64,000 nucleotides of DNA from Clostridiales bacterium (GCA_004555205.1 SFIY01000007.1:65248-129247), one strand, 5' to 3'; numbered from the stretch's first letter, positions 34,080 to 42,979 are shown. Notes: generated by a model not told the origin, from the sequence alone. Translations and numbers: made by a program.

Positions 34080-34970
34080 ATGCAGTTTGAATCATTTTTG
34101 AAGTTTTTCGACACTACGGAATTTAGCGTAGAACATCCTGTCTCTCCGGAGGGGTATCTGTTCACCTACTACCCCTCCGAAGCGCCTGCCGCCCTGCACT
34201 ATCACAATTTCCTTGAAATCGGCTATTGTGAGCGGGGAACGGGCATTTTTATCGTCGACGGCGAGGTCATCCCCTTTAACGACAAGTGCGTATCCATCAT
34301 CTATGACGGGCAGGTGCATATTGCCAAGAGTATTCAGCCGGAGAAGAGCCTGTGGCACTTTTTGTATGTGGACCTGAACAAGCTGTTCCTCGGCCCGGAC
34401 CTTGTCCGACTCAAATCGCTCAAAAGTTTTCGGTATCAGTGGTATAAATTCCCCAATATTATTCATTTCAATGACGATCCCGGGTTATATCATCTCACGG
34501 AAAAGATTTTGGACGAGGCGGCGCAAAGCAAGGAGGGGCACCTGCATGCACTGCAAGGGCTGGTTTATGCGCTGTTGATCCACCATGGCCGCTATATGGA
34601 GGAGCGAAATCTCGTCATCAGTATGTCGGAGCAGGCCCATCTGCTAAGTGAACTGAGCGATCTGCTCAATTTCATCAGCAGTCATTACACGGAGGATTTG
34701 ACGGTGGAGCAGTTGTGTGCCGCCGCAAGGATGAGTAAACCCACGATGCAGCGCAAGCTGATTGCCTGCACGGGCTTTGCGCCTATGCAATATGTGCATC
34801 ACCTGCGCCTGAACCATGCCACCGCGCTGCTCCATGACAGGGCCATGCCCATTGCCGAGGTGGCGGCACAGGCCGGATACAACAGCATCTCTTCCTTTAA
34901 TCGAAAATTTATTGCCAAATTCGGTATATCCCCCAGCCAATGGCGACACCTGCACAGCTCCGGCCGATAG
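34080..34970 (+). CDS. AraC-family transcriptional regulator
   Basis: A 296-residue regulator with an N-terminal cupin sensor (about residues 35-90, LHYHNFLEIGYCERGTGIFI) and two C-terminal helix-turn-helix units (LTVEQLCAAARMSKPTMQRKL; MPIAEVAAQAGYNSISSFNRKF). It is divergent from the PHP/DUF4430/ABC operon across 81 bp and so is the likely activator of that operon in response to its substrate. The ribosome binding site is weak. Confidence 0.92.
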   Translation: MQFESFLKFFDTTEFSVEHPVSPEGYLFTYYPSEAPAALHYHNFLEIGYCERGTGIFIVDGEVIPFNDKCVSIIYDGQVHIAKSIQPEKSLWHFLYVDLNKLFLGPDLVRLKSLKSFRYQWYKFPNIIHFNDDPGLYHLTEKILDEAAQSKEGHLHALQGLVYALLIHHGRYMEERNLVISMSEQAHLLSELSDLLNFISSHYTEDLTVEQLCAAARMSKPTMQRKLIACTGFAPMQYVHHLRLNHATALLHDRAMPIAEVAAQAGYNSISSFNRKFIAKFGISPSQWRHLHSSGR

Positions 34971-35052
34971 GGGCGTATCCGACCTGATAAGCGCCGCAAT
35001 ATTTGATCTTTACAGGTTGATTCATGCTGTAAAAACGCCTTATCGCTTGTTT

Positions 35053-36510
35053 TTATACCGCCCAGCGTATGTGAGCGGATGCTTCCGCCACCTCGATGCG
35101 CTCGATGAGCTGTGCCGCAACGGCCTTTTTCTCCTCAAAGCACAATTCGGAAAATATCAGCCTGTCCGGCATCACCGGCCGTGATTGCTGGCGCCTACGG
35201 CGCTGGTGCAGAAGCTGCCGTTCCTTTTCCAGTCGGCTAAGGGCGCGCTTCAAATAGTTTTCGGGCATATCGCTTTCGGCAAAGGCGTCCACCAGACGGT
35301 CCACACGGCGGTCGATCTGCGCCAGCTTTTCGGCGTATTCGTCCCCGGCAGGTTCCCCATTCTCTGCGGGGCACTCCTGCAGCAGCTTTTCAATCCCCTG
35401 CTGTGCCGCCGTCTCCAATTCGGTCAGGTCCACACGGATAGAGGCATCACAGCGGGCCATATTGTGCCGTCCGCTGCAGCCAAGGTAGCGGCGTCCCTTT
35501 GCGGTGCTCACCTTGATGCTGTAGCCGCATTTTGCGCACTTCAGCAGACCCGACAGCCATGTATGGGTGCCCTTGCCGCTGTTGCCCACCTGGCGGTTAC
35601 GGTCCAGCTTCTCCTGACAGCGCAGCCACAGCGCCGGCGGAACAAGCCCCACACTGTTGAGGATGAAGGCGCTGTGATGGCACGGCTCTGTGTGCCTGCG
35701 GTCATCGGCGCTGCGTTTACCCACCAGCAATACGCCGTGAACGCCGTCAAAGGCGCCCGCTTGCGAGGTGACCTGTACCCTTTTTGACAGCAGGTACAGC
35801 CGCACCTGCTCATCGGCCATAACATAGGCCGGGTTATGTAGGAGCCGCGAGAGTGTCACATTATCCCATGTACTGCGTTTGATGCCCGGCACGCCCTCTT
35901 CTGACAGGCTGCGTGCCAGCCGGCCCAGTGACATGTCCTCCGCGGCATATGCGCGGAAAATGCGCAGCACCGTTTCGGCGTTTTCATCGGGCACCAGGGT
36001 GGGGACGGCATGTCCGGCCTCATCGATCCTGCGTCCGATCTGATAGCCGTAAGGCGCCGGGCCTCCGGGCCACAGGCCCAATGCGGCGCGGCGGTAATAG
36101 TTGTCACGCACGCGCTCGGCTGTGGTTTCGCGCTCCAACTGCGCAAACACCATGATGATGTGCAGCATGGCGCGGCCCATGGGGGTTTTGGTGTCGAAGT
36201 TCTCGCTGACAGACACAAATTCCACGCCGTGGGCCTGCAGGATCTCCCACAACTGGCCGAAGTCCGCCACACTGCGGGAAAAACGGTCCAGACGGTAGAC
36301 ATACAGCGTGCCGACGCGGTCGGCTTTGATGTCCCGGAGCAATTGCTGAAAGGCCGGCCGCTCGGTGTTCTTGCCGGAATAGCCGCTGTCCCGGTAGACC
36401 TTCAATCGCTCGACCCCTGCTGTGCGGCAGCAGAGGTCGATTTGCCCCGAAAGGGACAGGCTGTCCTTTTTCTCCACCGACTGACGGGCATAGACCACAT
36501 CCTCTCTCAT
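35053..36510 (-). CDS. Large serine recombinase
   Basis: A 485-residue site-specific recombinase. The N-terminal resolvase domain has VVYARQSVEKKDSLSLSGQ (nucleophile serine in ARQS, about residue 11), YRDSGYSGKNTERPAFQQLL and YVYRLDRFSRS. The recombinase domain (about 160-270) contains PYGYQI and VTLSRLLHNPAYV. A zinc ribbon follows (LLKCAKCGYS...YLGCSGRHNMARC), then a charged coiled region. This is the class of SpoIVCA, TnpX and phage integrases. The start is the ATG at 36510, 1 bp after the stop of the small gene 36512-36652. It most likely inserts and excises the surrounding 14-kb element. Confidence 0.93.
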   Translation of the reverse strand: MREDVVYARQSVEKKDSLSLSGQIDLCCRTAGVERLKVYRDSGYSGKNTERPAFQQLLRDIKADRVGTLYVYRLDRFSRSVADFGQLWEILQAHGVEFVSVSENFDTKTPMGRAMLHIIMVFAQLERETTAERVRDNYYRRAALGLWPGGPAPYGYQIGRRIDEAGHAVPTLVPDENAETVLRIFRAYAAEDMSLGRLARSLSEEGVPGIKRSTWDNVTLSRLLHNPAYVMADEQVRLYLLSKRVQVTSQAGAFDGVHGVLLVGKRSADDRRHTEPCHHSAFILNSVGLVPPALWLRCQEKLDRNRQVGNSGKGTHTWLSGLLKCAKCGYSIKVSTAKGRRYLGCSGRHNMARCDASIRVDLTELETAAQQGIEKLLQECPAENGEPAGDEYAEKLAQIDRRVDRLVDAFAESDMPENYLKRALSRLEKERQLLHQRRRRQQSRPVMPDRLIFSELCFEEKKAVAAQLIERIEVAEASAHIRWAV

Positions 36511-36511
36511 G

Positions 36512-36652
36512 TTATGCCGTCCCCTTTCCCGTCTTTTTCTCCTTGCTGCGCACTTTCCGCACCGCGGCAAGGCAGGCCGCCCCGACAGCCCGCAGCCGCT
36601 CCGTGCGCTGCGCCGGTGTTTCATACTGTGGATGGGTGTGTTTGATTTCCAT
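36512..36652 (-). CDS. Small basic protein coupled to the recombinase
   Basis: A 46-residue protein beginning MEIKHTHPQYETPAQRTERL and ending in a lysine-rich tail. GGAGGAGG lies 7 bp before the ATG. Its stop is 1 bp from the recombinase start, so translation is coupled. A longer in-frame start at 36784 is unlikely because it would cross a terminator hairpin. No known family is recognised. A recombination directionality factor is one possibility, inferred only from size, charge and position. Confidence 0.65.
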   Translation of the reverse strand: MEIKHTHPQYETPAQRTERLRAVGAACLAAVRKVRSKEKKTGKGTA

Positions 36653-36735
36653 AGCCGGACCTCCTCCGTCCAAGCTATGCGCGGCCGCGGCCCGATATAC
36701 CGGCTGCCGTTTCCCGTTTTCTTTCCGCCGTTTGC

Positions 36736-36770
36736 AAAAAAGACTCCGATACAGCGGTTGTATCGGAGCC
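36736..36770. terminator. Terminator between the MFS gene and the recombinase genes
   Basis: A perfect 10-bp stem CTCCGATACA/TGTATCGGAG with a 5-nt loop. Read leftwards it is followed by a TTTTTT run and ends the MFS transcript; read rightwards the T-run is weaker. Confidence 0.85.
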
Positions 36771-36828
36771 TTTTCCTTATTCATAATAAGCCGTCAGGTC
36801 TGTCAGGCAGATGCCTACGGCCGTAAGA

Positions 36829-38070
36829 TCACTTCTGCATCCGGCGCAGGGTGCACCTGTCGCAGAAATTGATGCCCAGGGAAACCGCGATACCCACCAC
36901 GGCCAATCCCACGATCATCAGATAGGTACTCATGTAGGACTGTGAAGCGTCATACAGAGCGCCGGCCACGGTACTGCCGAAAGAGGCAATGATCAGATTG
37001 GTGTTGATGATGGAGAAGTTCAGCGGATAGTGCTTCATGCCGTAATAGGAGCTGACAAAGGCCGAGTTGGTGGGTGTAACGCCGCCGTAGGCCATGCCGC
37101 CCAGCACGAAGCCGGCAATAATCATTGTAAAGCTGCCGGTCTTAATGGCGATCATCAGCACCACACCGGTAATGATGAACAGCACATTGACGATCTGCAT
37201 GACCGCGCTGCGGCCGAGCTTGTCGAACAGGCCGCCCAGTATCACGCGGCTGACACCGTTGGCAATGGAAATCAGCCCCACCACGGTAGCAATCGTACCT
37301 GCGGCAACGCCGGTGCCTACCTCACGGGCAATACCGCTTGCCTGAGAAGTCAAAGCAAGTCCCGCCGCGCTGAGCAGGATGGCCCACAGATAGTACATCC
37401 AAAAAGCGGGTTTTTTCAGCATTTCACCTGTGGCAGCCTCTATGGCAACCGGATTGATGTACTGTGCCTTTTTCTTGGCGGAAGCGGGGACATGGTAGTC
37501 TTCGCCCGGCTTTTTCAGGAAAAAGCCCGCTACTGCGAGGATCGCCGCCGTGATCACACCCAGCACCATAAAGGAGCTGCGCCATGCGCCGATGGTCTCC
37601 GGTGTGCAGGCCTGAAACACCTTGCCGATAATAAAGCTGCTCAGGCCAAAGCCCATCAAAAGGACACCGGAAATCAGGCCCTGCTTGTCGGGGAACCATT
37701 TACCCACGGTACTCATGACCGCGTTGTAGGAAAGGCCGGAAGCGAAGCCGCAGATGATACCGAAGCCAATATACAGCGCTGCCAGCGATTCCATGTGGGA
37801 AGTGATCCAGAAGCCCGCTAAAAACAGCACGGCCGCGACCCACACATAGACCTTGGTGCTTACCTTTCCGGCCAGAAAGCCGGCCACCGTGCAGCCGATG
37901 CAAAACATGGTCATCACGATGGTAAAGGTTAAGGAGAGCTGCGCTTTACTCCACTCCGGGAACTCCTGCGCCATGGGGCTGGACAGCACGCTCCAGGCAT
38001 ACACCATGCCCGCAAGCAGCAGGATCACCACACCGACGATGGCATAAAACCAGCGTTTATTCTGTTTCAT
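36829..38070 (-). CDS. MFS transporter, oxalate/formate antiporter-like
   Basis: A 413-residue, twelve-helix major facilitator. It begins MKQNKRWFYAIVGVVILLLA with GMVYAWSVLSSPMAQEFPEWS, typical of the OxlT-like group, and has GLISGVLLMGFGLSSFIIG and NGVSRVILGGLFDKLGR (loop motif A-like). Substrates of such proteins are mostly small carboxylates. It is the rightmost gene of the insert, with its own promoter (TATAAT on the minus strand at 38252-38257) and terminator. Confidence 0.88.
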   Translation of the reverse strand: MKQNKRWFYAIVGVVILLLAGMVYAWSVLSSPMAQEFPEWSKAQLSLTFTIVMTMFCIGCTVAGFLAGKVSTKVYVWVAAVLFLAGFWITSHMESLAALYIGFGIICGFASGLSYNAVMSTVGKWFPDKQGLISGVLLMGFGLSSFIIGKVFQACTPETIGAWRSSFMVLGVITAAILAVAGFFLKKPGEDYHVPASAKKKAQYINPVAIEAATGEMLKKPAFWMYYLWAILLSAAGLALTSQASGIAREVGTGVAAGTIATVVGLISIANGVSRVILGGLFDKLGRSAVMQIVNVLFIITGVVLMIAIKTGSFTMIIAGFVLGGMAYGGVTPTNSAFVSSYYGMKHYPLNFSIINTNLIIASFGSTVAGALYDASQSYMSTYLMIVGLAVVGIAVSLGINFCDRCTLRRMQK

Positions 38071-38357
38071 ATTCTGTTATTCCTTTCTTTTTCGTCTGAA
38101 TCTGCGATGCCTTTTTTCTTTTTTTGCACCGTTCGGATTTTTCGGTCATACTTTGGCAAGAGCAGGGGGCCATTCCTCCCTGTCATGGGGCACGATCACC
38201 AAAGGCATCGGCCGCACATTTCTCTCCTGTACGAAAAAAGTCTTGTTGACCATTATACCACAAAAAAGTGCATTGCGCCACAGTTTTTTGTGAGTGTGTC
38301 TGCCTTTTTTACTGAGTTTTGCTGTGCAAGCGGCGGGTTGAACCTGTTGCCGGTGGG
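38071..38357. other. Right end region of the insert
   Basis: 287 bp without a gene. It holds an extended minus-strand -10 (TGG-TATAAT, 38252-38260) for the MFS gene. The terminal GTTGAACCTGTTG (from about 38336) partly mirrors the left end of the insert and is the likely right half of the recombinase attachment site. Confidence 0.5.
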
Positions 38358-38360
38358 GAT

Positions 38361-38615
38361 AGTCTGGATTGGAAGGACTACGACGCCTCTACGATTTATG
38401 ACCGCGTCACAGGCAAAGTAACCAACGGCAGCATCGTTCTGTTCCATAACGCCGCACTGCACACACCTGAGGCCCTGCCCTCTATCCTGGAAACGCTCAT
38501 CAAAAACGGCTATACCATCGTCCCCATCTCGCAATTGATTCTCGACTGCGAATACACCATCGACCATACCGGCCGTCAGTGTCCCGCTGTGGCAAAGGAC
38601 ACGCCGGCACAGTGA
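38361..38615 (+). pseudogene. pdaB: pdaB-like polysaccharide deacetylase, 3' part
   Basis: 85 codons including the stop, beginning SLDWKDYDAS, with IYDRVTGKV, GSIVLFHNAALHTPEALPSI and the closing GYTIVPISQLIL. These are the conserved C-terminal segments of PdaB-type deacetylases, including the LFHN histidine. It has no start or ribosome binding site of its own. It continues the fragment at 23823-24353 exactly in frame. The gene next door (Y-family polymerase) was therefore once adjacent to rarD-pdaB. Confidence 0.93.
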
Positions 38616-38754
38616 TTTTCACAGACAAGCGGCGGCAGGATTTTTCTTGCCGCCGCTTTATGACGGATATTTCCCCAAAAAGCAAAAATCCCTTCGCGCT
38701 TTCTGCTCCTGTGTGGTATACTATATCCAACTACACGAAAGGACGGTGGCGGAG

Positions 38755-40230
38755 ATGCCGGATAAAACCTATATTGCCATTGACCTGAAGTCATTCTATG
38801 CCTCCGTCGAATGCAGGGATCGCGGTCTGGACCCCATGACCGCCAATCTCGTAGTCGCCGATGCCACGCGCACGGAAAAGACCATCTGTCTGGCTGTATC
38901 GCCGTCCTTAAAGGCGTATGGCATCCCGGGCCGTGCCCGTTTGTTTGAAGTGGTGCAAAAAGTGCAGGAGGTCAATGCACGCCGTCGCCGGCGCGCGCCC
39001 GATCACACCTTCCGCGGCAAAACCAGCGATGACACACTGCTCAAAGCCGATGCGTCATTGGCGCTGGACTATATCATTGCCCCGCCCCGTATGGCCCATT
39101 ATGTGACCGTCAGCACACAGATCTATCAGATCTATCTTCGATATGTGGCGCCGGAGGACATCCATGTGTACTCCATCGACGAGGTGTTTATTGATGCCAC
39201 TGCCTATCTGCGCACCTATGGCCTTACCGCCCGGGAATTTGCCATGAAGCTGATCCGGGAGGTGCTGCAAACCACCGGTATTACCGCCACGGCAGGCATC
39301 GGTCCCAATCTCTATCTGTGCAAAATCGCCATGGATATAGAGGCCAAGCATATTCCGCCGGACAAGGACGGCGTGCGCATTGCCCTGCTCGACGAGAAGA
39401 GTTACCGCCAAAAGCTGTGGGATCACCGTCCGCTGACCGACTTCTGGCGCATAGGCAGGGGCTATGCCAAAAAGCTGGAGGCGCGCGGCATATACACCAT
39501 GGGCGACATTGCCCGCGTATCCCTCCACAGCGAGGAGCTGCTCTATGAGCTGTTCGGCGTCAATGCCGAGCTGCTGATCGACCACGCATGGGGCTGGGAG
39601 CCGTGTACCATTGCCGACATCAAGGCCTACAAGCCCCAGTCCAGCAGTGTCGGCTCCGGGCAGGTATTGCATCACCCTTATTCCTTCGATAAGGCCCGCC
39701 TCATTGTCCGCGAAATGACGGAGCGGCTGGTGTTGGATCTGGTGGAACACCACCTTGTCACCGACCAGATGGTGCTGACCGTGGGCTACGATATTGAGAA
39801 TGTGACCGCCGGAACATACCGCGGCGAGATCACCGTTGACCGCTACGGCCGCAAGATCCCCAAGCACGCCCACGGCACCGTCAATCTGGGCCGGCATACC
39901 TCCTCCACCATGAAGATCATGGAGGCCGTTTTAGGGCTGTATGACCGCATCGCGGACAAGGCGCTGCTGGTGCGGCGCATTAACCTGACGGCCAATCATG
40001 TGGTGGATGAAAACCGCGCTGCCATGCAGGGCGAGCAGTTGGATCTGTTCACCGACAGCGAAAAACGCGAAAAAGAGCGCATGGCGCTGGCGCGTGAGAA
40101 GAAGAAGCAGCAGGCCATGCTGGCGATTCAGAAAAAGTACGGCAAAAATGCCGTGCTGAAGGGATTTAACCTGGAGGAAGGCGCCACCGCCAGAGACCGC
40201 AACCGGCAGATCGGCGGTCACAAAGCCTGA
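38755..40230 (+). CDS. Y-family DNA polymerase (UmuC/DinB type)
   Basis: A 491-residue translesion polymerase. The catalytic motifs are IAIDLKSFYASVECRDRG (first aspartate) and VYSIDEVFIDATAYL (DE pair). A thumb and little-finger region follows (ATAGIGPNLYLCKIAMDIEAKHI; QSSSVGSGQVLHHPYSFDKARL). The C-terminal tail is lysine/glutamate-rich. It is paired with a YolD-like gene 22 bp downstream, as in the Bacillus UvrX/YqjW-YolD modules linked to SOS mutagenesis. The start is the ATG at 38755. No LexA box is evident. Confidence 0.92.
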   Translation: MPDKTYIAIDLKSFYASVECRDRGLDPMTANLVVADATRTEKTICLAVSPSLKAYGIPGRARLFEVVQKVQEVNARRRRRAPDHTFRGKTSDDTLLKADASLALDYIIAPPRMAHYVTVSTQIYQIYLRYVAPEDIHVYSIDEVFIDATAYLRTYGLTAREFAMKLIREVLQTTGITATAGIGPNLYLCKIAMDIEAKHIPPDKDGVRIALLDEKSYRQKLWDHRPLTDFWRIGRGYAKKLEARGIYTMGDIARVSLHSEELLYELFGVNAELLIDHAWGWEPCTIADIKAYKPQSSSVGSGQVLHHPYSFDKARLIVREMTERLVLDLVEHHLVTDQMVLTVGYDIENVTAGTYRGEITVDRYGRKIPKHAHGTVNLGRHTSSTMKIMEAVLGLYDRIADKALLVRRINLTANHVVDENRAAMQGEQLDLFTDSEKREKERMALAREKKKQQAMLAIQKKYGKNAVLKGFNLEEGATARDRNRQIGGHKA

Positions 40231-40252
40231 ACTGATACAAGGAGGCATTGCC

Positions 40253-40681
40253 ATGGGCCCATATGACGACATCATTCATCTGCCCCATCACCGCTCACAA
40301 ACACACGCCCCTATGCCGCTGCAGGATCGGGCGGCCCAGTTTGCGCCCTTTGCTGCCCTCACCGGTTACGGCGCCGCCCTCCAGGAAACGGCGCGCCTGA
40401 CCGAGCAGAGGGCGGAACTGACGGAAAGCGAAAAAGCCGATCTGGACAGGCGATTGCAGCTTTTATCCGACCACTTAGCCGCTCAGCCGGAAATCACCGT
40501 CACCTATTTCCGTCCGGACGAGCGCAAGGACGGCGGCGCCTATGTGACCGTCACGGACATTGTGAAAAAAATTGACCCCTATGAACGCGTCCTCGTGCTG
40601 CAAAGCGGTCTGTGCATTGCCATTGACCTGATCTGCGCCATGGACGGCACACTGTTCCGCCCATTGGATGACGGATTTTAG
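40253..40681 (+). CDS. YolD-like protein
   Basis: A 142-residue YolD-type protein. It has MPLQDRAAQFAPFAALTGYGAALQE (about residues 21-45), ARLTEQRAELTE, and the C-terminal WYL-like/beta region ITVTYFRPDERKDGGAYVTVTDIVKKIDPYERVL. YolD proteins accompany Y-family polymerases and may act like UmuD partners. ACAAGGAGG precedes the start. Confidence 0.9.
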   Translation: MGPYDDIIHLPHHRSQTHAPMPLQDRAAQFAPFAALTGYGAALQETARLTEQRAELTESEKADLDRRLQLLSDHLAAQPEITVTYFRPDERKDGGAYVTVTDIVKKIDPYERVLVLQSGLCIAIDLICAMDGTLFRPLDDGF

Positions 40682-40834
40682 GCAAAGCAACAGCCCTGAA
40701 ACGGAGCAACGCAGCATTTCCCTTTCAAGGCTTTCGTTCTGTCATACTCTCTTTTTTGCCTCTCTTTTACAACGCCCCCTACCGCTTCCCTTTCTCAGGT
40801 CAAATGCCCCGGCAAATTTTTCCCCTCTGCCCTA

Positions 40835-40904
40835 TTGACAAGCCGGTATTGACCTGATATAATCCAAAACGCCGTTTTAGAACAGCGTTTTAGAACGCCG
40901 TTTC
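40835..40904 (+). promoter_or_regulatory. Consensus promoter and repeated operators of the TetR gene
   Basis: TTGACA (40835-40840), 17-bp spacer, TATAAT (40858-40863): a perfect sigma-A consensus. Immediately after it are repeated AAAACGCCGTTTT-like half-palindromes (about 40866-40903) spaced about 15 bp apart, probably operators for self-repression by the TetR protein encoded next. Confidence 0.8.
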
Positions 40905-40920
40905 AAAAGAGAGGAGCTGC

Positions 40921-41583
40921 ATGGATATGCCGCCGAAACCGAAATTTACCAAAGAGGCTGTTGCCGCTATTGCGCTGGCGATCATCAAGGAGGACGGTCT
41001 TGCCGCATTGACCGCCCGGGAGCTTGGCAAACGGCTGGGCACTTCTGCCAGTCCCATTTTCACCGTCTTTCAGAGCATGGACGAGGTCAAGCTGGCCGCC
41101 CGCAAGCTGGCGCTGGACGAGTTCAAGGAGTACATCAGCGATTATCGGGAATATTCACCTGCCTTTAAGCGCATCGGCATGATGATGGTCTCCTATGGCC
41201 TCCATGAGCCGGAGCTATTCAAGCTGCTGTTCATGCAGGAGCATGGGGAAAAGCATGATTTCCGAAGCACGCTCAACGATTTAGGCGGCGTGGCCGAGGT
41301 ATGTATTGCGCTGATTCAGCGTGACTACGCCATGAATCCCGAGGAAGCCACACTGGTCATGGAACAAATGTGGACGCAGGCGTTTGGTTTGGGCGCCATG
41401 TGCGCCATGGGCGTATGCGACTTTACGGAAGCGGAGATCAGCCGTCGTCTGGGCATTGTGTTCATCAGCCTCGCCATGGCCATCAAGTCCGGCAAGCTGG
41501 AAATGTTTGACCGCATCCCCGTAAAGGGCGGAGACGGTGCCTTTAACGGGAGGGCTGTGGGCGACCTGCCCCAACTGCCGTGA
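40921..41583 (+). CDS. TetR/AcrR-family regulator
   Basis: A 220-residue regulator with an N-terminal TetR helix-turn-helix (residues 8-55, EAVAAIALAIIKEDGLAALTARELGKRLGTSASPIFTVFQSMDEVK) and an all-helical C-terminal ligand domain (TetR_C-WHG-like). It is preceded by a perfect promoter and operator array. Targets could include the downstream GNAT and ABC exporter genes; this is inferred from position. Confidence 0.9.
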   Translation: MDMPPKPKFTKEAVAAIALAIIKEDGLAALTARELGKRLGTSASPIFTVFQSMDEVKLAARKLALDEFKEYISDYREYSPAFKRIGMMMVSYGLHEPELFKLLFMQEHGEKHDFRSTLNDLGGVAEVCIALIQRDYAMNPEEATLVMEQMWTQAFGLGAMCAMGVCDFTEAEISRRLGIVFISLAMAIKSGKLEMFDRIPVKGGDGAFNGRAVGDLPQLP

Positions 41584-41754
41584 GCAGCAAACGGTTATCT
41601 GGCCGCAAGGTCTGATGATAAAATACAGGAATAGGAGCGTGCTTTTTGAAGAAGTACAACACACCGGAGATTGTAGGCTGATCGGGAGGTCGGCGAAATA
41701 CAATCTGCGCAAACCTCCCGGTATTGCAGTCAACCATCATCAGGAGGAAAAACA

Positions 41755-42381
41755 ATGAAACAAAATGACTGTCTGATCCGTTTGGAAACACCTCAGGACT
41801 ATGCTGAGGCAGAAAACTTAGCACGGGAAAGCTTTTGGAATGTGTACCGCCCCGGCTGTCTGGAGCATTATGTGCTGCATTGCCTGCGCGATGATCCGGA
41901 CTTCGTTCCGGCACTGGATTTTGTCATGGAAAAGGACGGCAGAATCATCGGGCAGAACATGTTCATGCGGGCATGGATCGCCGCCGATGACGGCAGAAAC
42001 ATCCCCATCATGACCATGGGCCCCATCTGCATTGCGCCGGCATATAAGCGCCGGGGCTACGGCAAGATGCTGCTGGACTATTCGCTGGAAAAAGCCGGAG
42101 AATGTGGTGCAGGTGCGCTTTGCTTTGAGGGAAACATCGATTTCTACGGCAAAAGCGGCTTCACCTACGCCTCCGAGTTCGGCATCCGCTATCACGGCCT
42201 GCCGGAGGGCGCAGACGCCTCCTTTTTCCTCTGCAAAGAACTGATTCCCGGGTATCTCGACGGCATTACCGGCGTGTATGCCACACCACGGGGCTACTTT
42301 GTGGACGAGGCGGAGGCCGAGGCATTTGACCAGCAGTTCCCGCCGAAAGTCAAGCTGAAACTTCCCGGCCAACTGGTGTAA
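41755..42381 (+). CDS. GNAT-family N-acetyltransferase
   Basis: A 208-residue acyl-CoA transferase. The acetyl-CoA loop is CIAPAYKRRGYGKMLLDYSLE (about residues 91-111), followed by ALCFEGNIDFYGKSGFTYA. It resembles YhbS-like acetyltransferases of unknown substrate. AGGAGG precedes the ATG. A partly self-complementary stretch (CGGGAGGT/ACCTCCCG, about 41683-41720) lies upstream. Confidence 0.88.
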   Translation: MKQNDCLIRLETPQDYAEAENLARESFWNVYRPGCLEHYVLHCLRDDPDFVPALDFVMEKDGRIIGQNMFMRAWIAADDGRNIPIMTMGPICIAPAYKRRGYGKMLLDYSLEKAGECGAGALCFEGNIDFYGKSGFTYASEFGIRYHGLPEGADASFFLCKELIPGYLDGITGVYATPRGYFVDEAEAEAFDQQFPPKVKLKLPGQLV

Positions 42382-42456
42382 AGCCACCGGACGAATCAGG
42401 GGAAGCCGATGATCTCATCGGCTTCCCACCAAACTTTTACCGTACGGAGGACATCT

Positions 42457-42894
42457 ATGTGCAAATCTCTTTGCGGCATTGACTGTGCCAAATGTGAACT
42501 GCATACCGCCTGCAGCGGCTGCGCGGCAAGCGACGGCCGTCCCTTCGGCGAGCCGTGCATGGTGGCTGCCTGCTGCAAGCAAGGTCCCGATGCATTATGT
42601 CAACTAAAACAAAAGCTGATGGACGCCTTTAATGCCTTGGGCATCGAAGATATGCCCCAGGTAACCGACCTGTACGCCTTGAAAGGTTCGTATGTCAATA
42701 TGGAGTTTACCCTCCCCGGCGGACAGCGCACCAAATTCTGGAACGACCGGCGCATCTATCTGGGCAATCAGCTTCCCAAGGGGGACAGCGGCCGGTGCTA
42801 CGGCCTTGCCGCCGACGAAACCCACCTGATGGTCTGCGAATACGGGCCGGACGGCGAAGATGCCGCGCTTGTCCTGTTCAGGCGATGGGCCTGA
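42457..42894 (+). CDS. DUF3795-type cysteine-rich protein
   Basis: A 145-residue protein with a cysteine-rich N-terminus (MCKSLCGIDCAKCELHTACS...CAA, later CMVAACCKQG) typical of DUF3795 metal- or cluster-binding proteins, followed by a beta-rich domain of unknown function. The start is the ATG after GGAGG; the longer frame upstream lacks a site. The function is unknown. Confidence 0.75.
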   Translation: MCKSLCGIDCAKCELHTACSGCAASDGRPFGEPCMVAACCKQGPDALCQLKQKLMDAFNALGIEDMPQVTDLYALKGSYVNMEFTLPGGQRTKFWNDRRIYLGNQLPKGDSGRCYGLAADETHLMVCEYGPDGEDAALVLFRRWA

Positions 42895-42959
42895 GGGCCG
42901 TGTCAACCTCAAGTTGCGCCGCATTTTTATCCAAGCGCCACTTCAGGTTGCTGGACAAC

Positions 42960-42979
42960 GCATACCGCCGGTGGTATGC
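42960..42979. promoter_or_regulatory. Palindrome upstream of the ABC exporter
   Basis: GCATACC-GCCGGT-GGTATGC: perfect 7-bp arms 55 bp before the ABC ATPase gene. It may be an operator for the TetR or the response regulator nearby; the two-component output site is not known. Confidence 0.4.

Larger units (their letters stand above)
24354..38360. mobile_element. 14,007-bp insert within pdaB carrying a large serine recombinase
   Basis: Both ends are fixed by the interrupted gene: removing exactly this segment rejoins pdaB in frame at a shared GGAT. The insert encodes a large serine recombinase near its right end, a small gene coupled to it, and a nucleoside-type uptake operon with AraC regulator and MFS transporter. 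Large serine recombinases of the TnpX type cross over at a GA dinucleotide, consistent with GA within the shared bases. The two inner ends show partial inverted symmetry (GTTGAACCTGTTG against TTTGAGGGTGTTG), as expected of an attP. No conjugation or replication genes are seen. Confidence 0.85.

Noticed and set aside
36653..36784. Longer version of the small recombinase-linked protein starting at 36784
   Set aside because: It would read through a terminator hairpin and lacks a ribosome binding site. The ATG at 36652 has GGAGGAGG.
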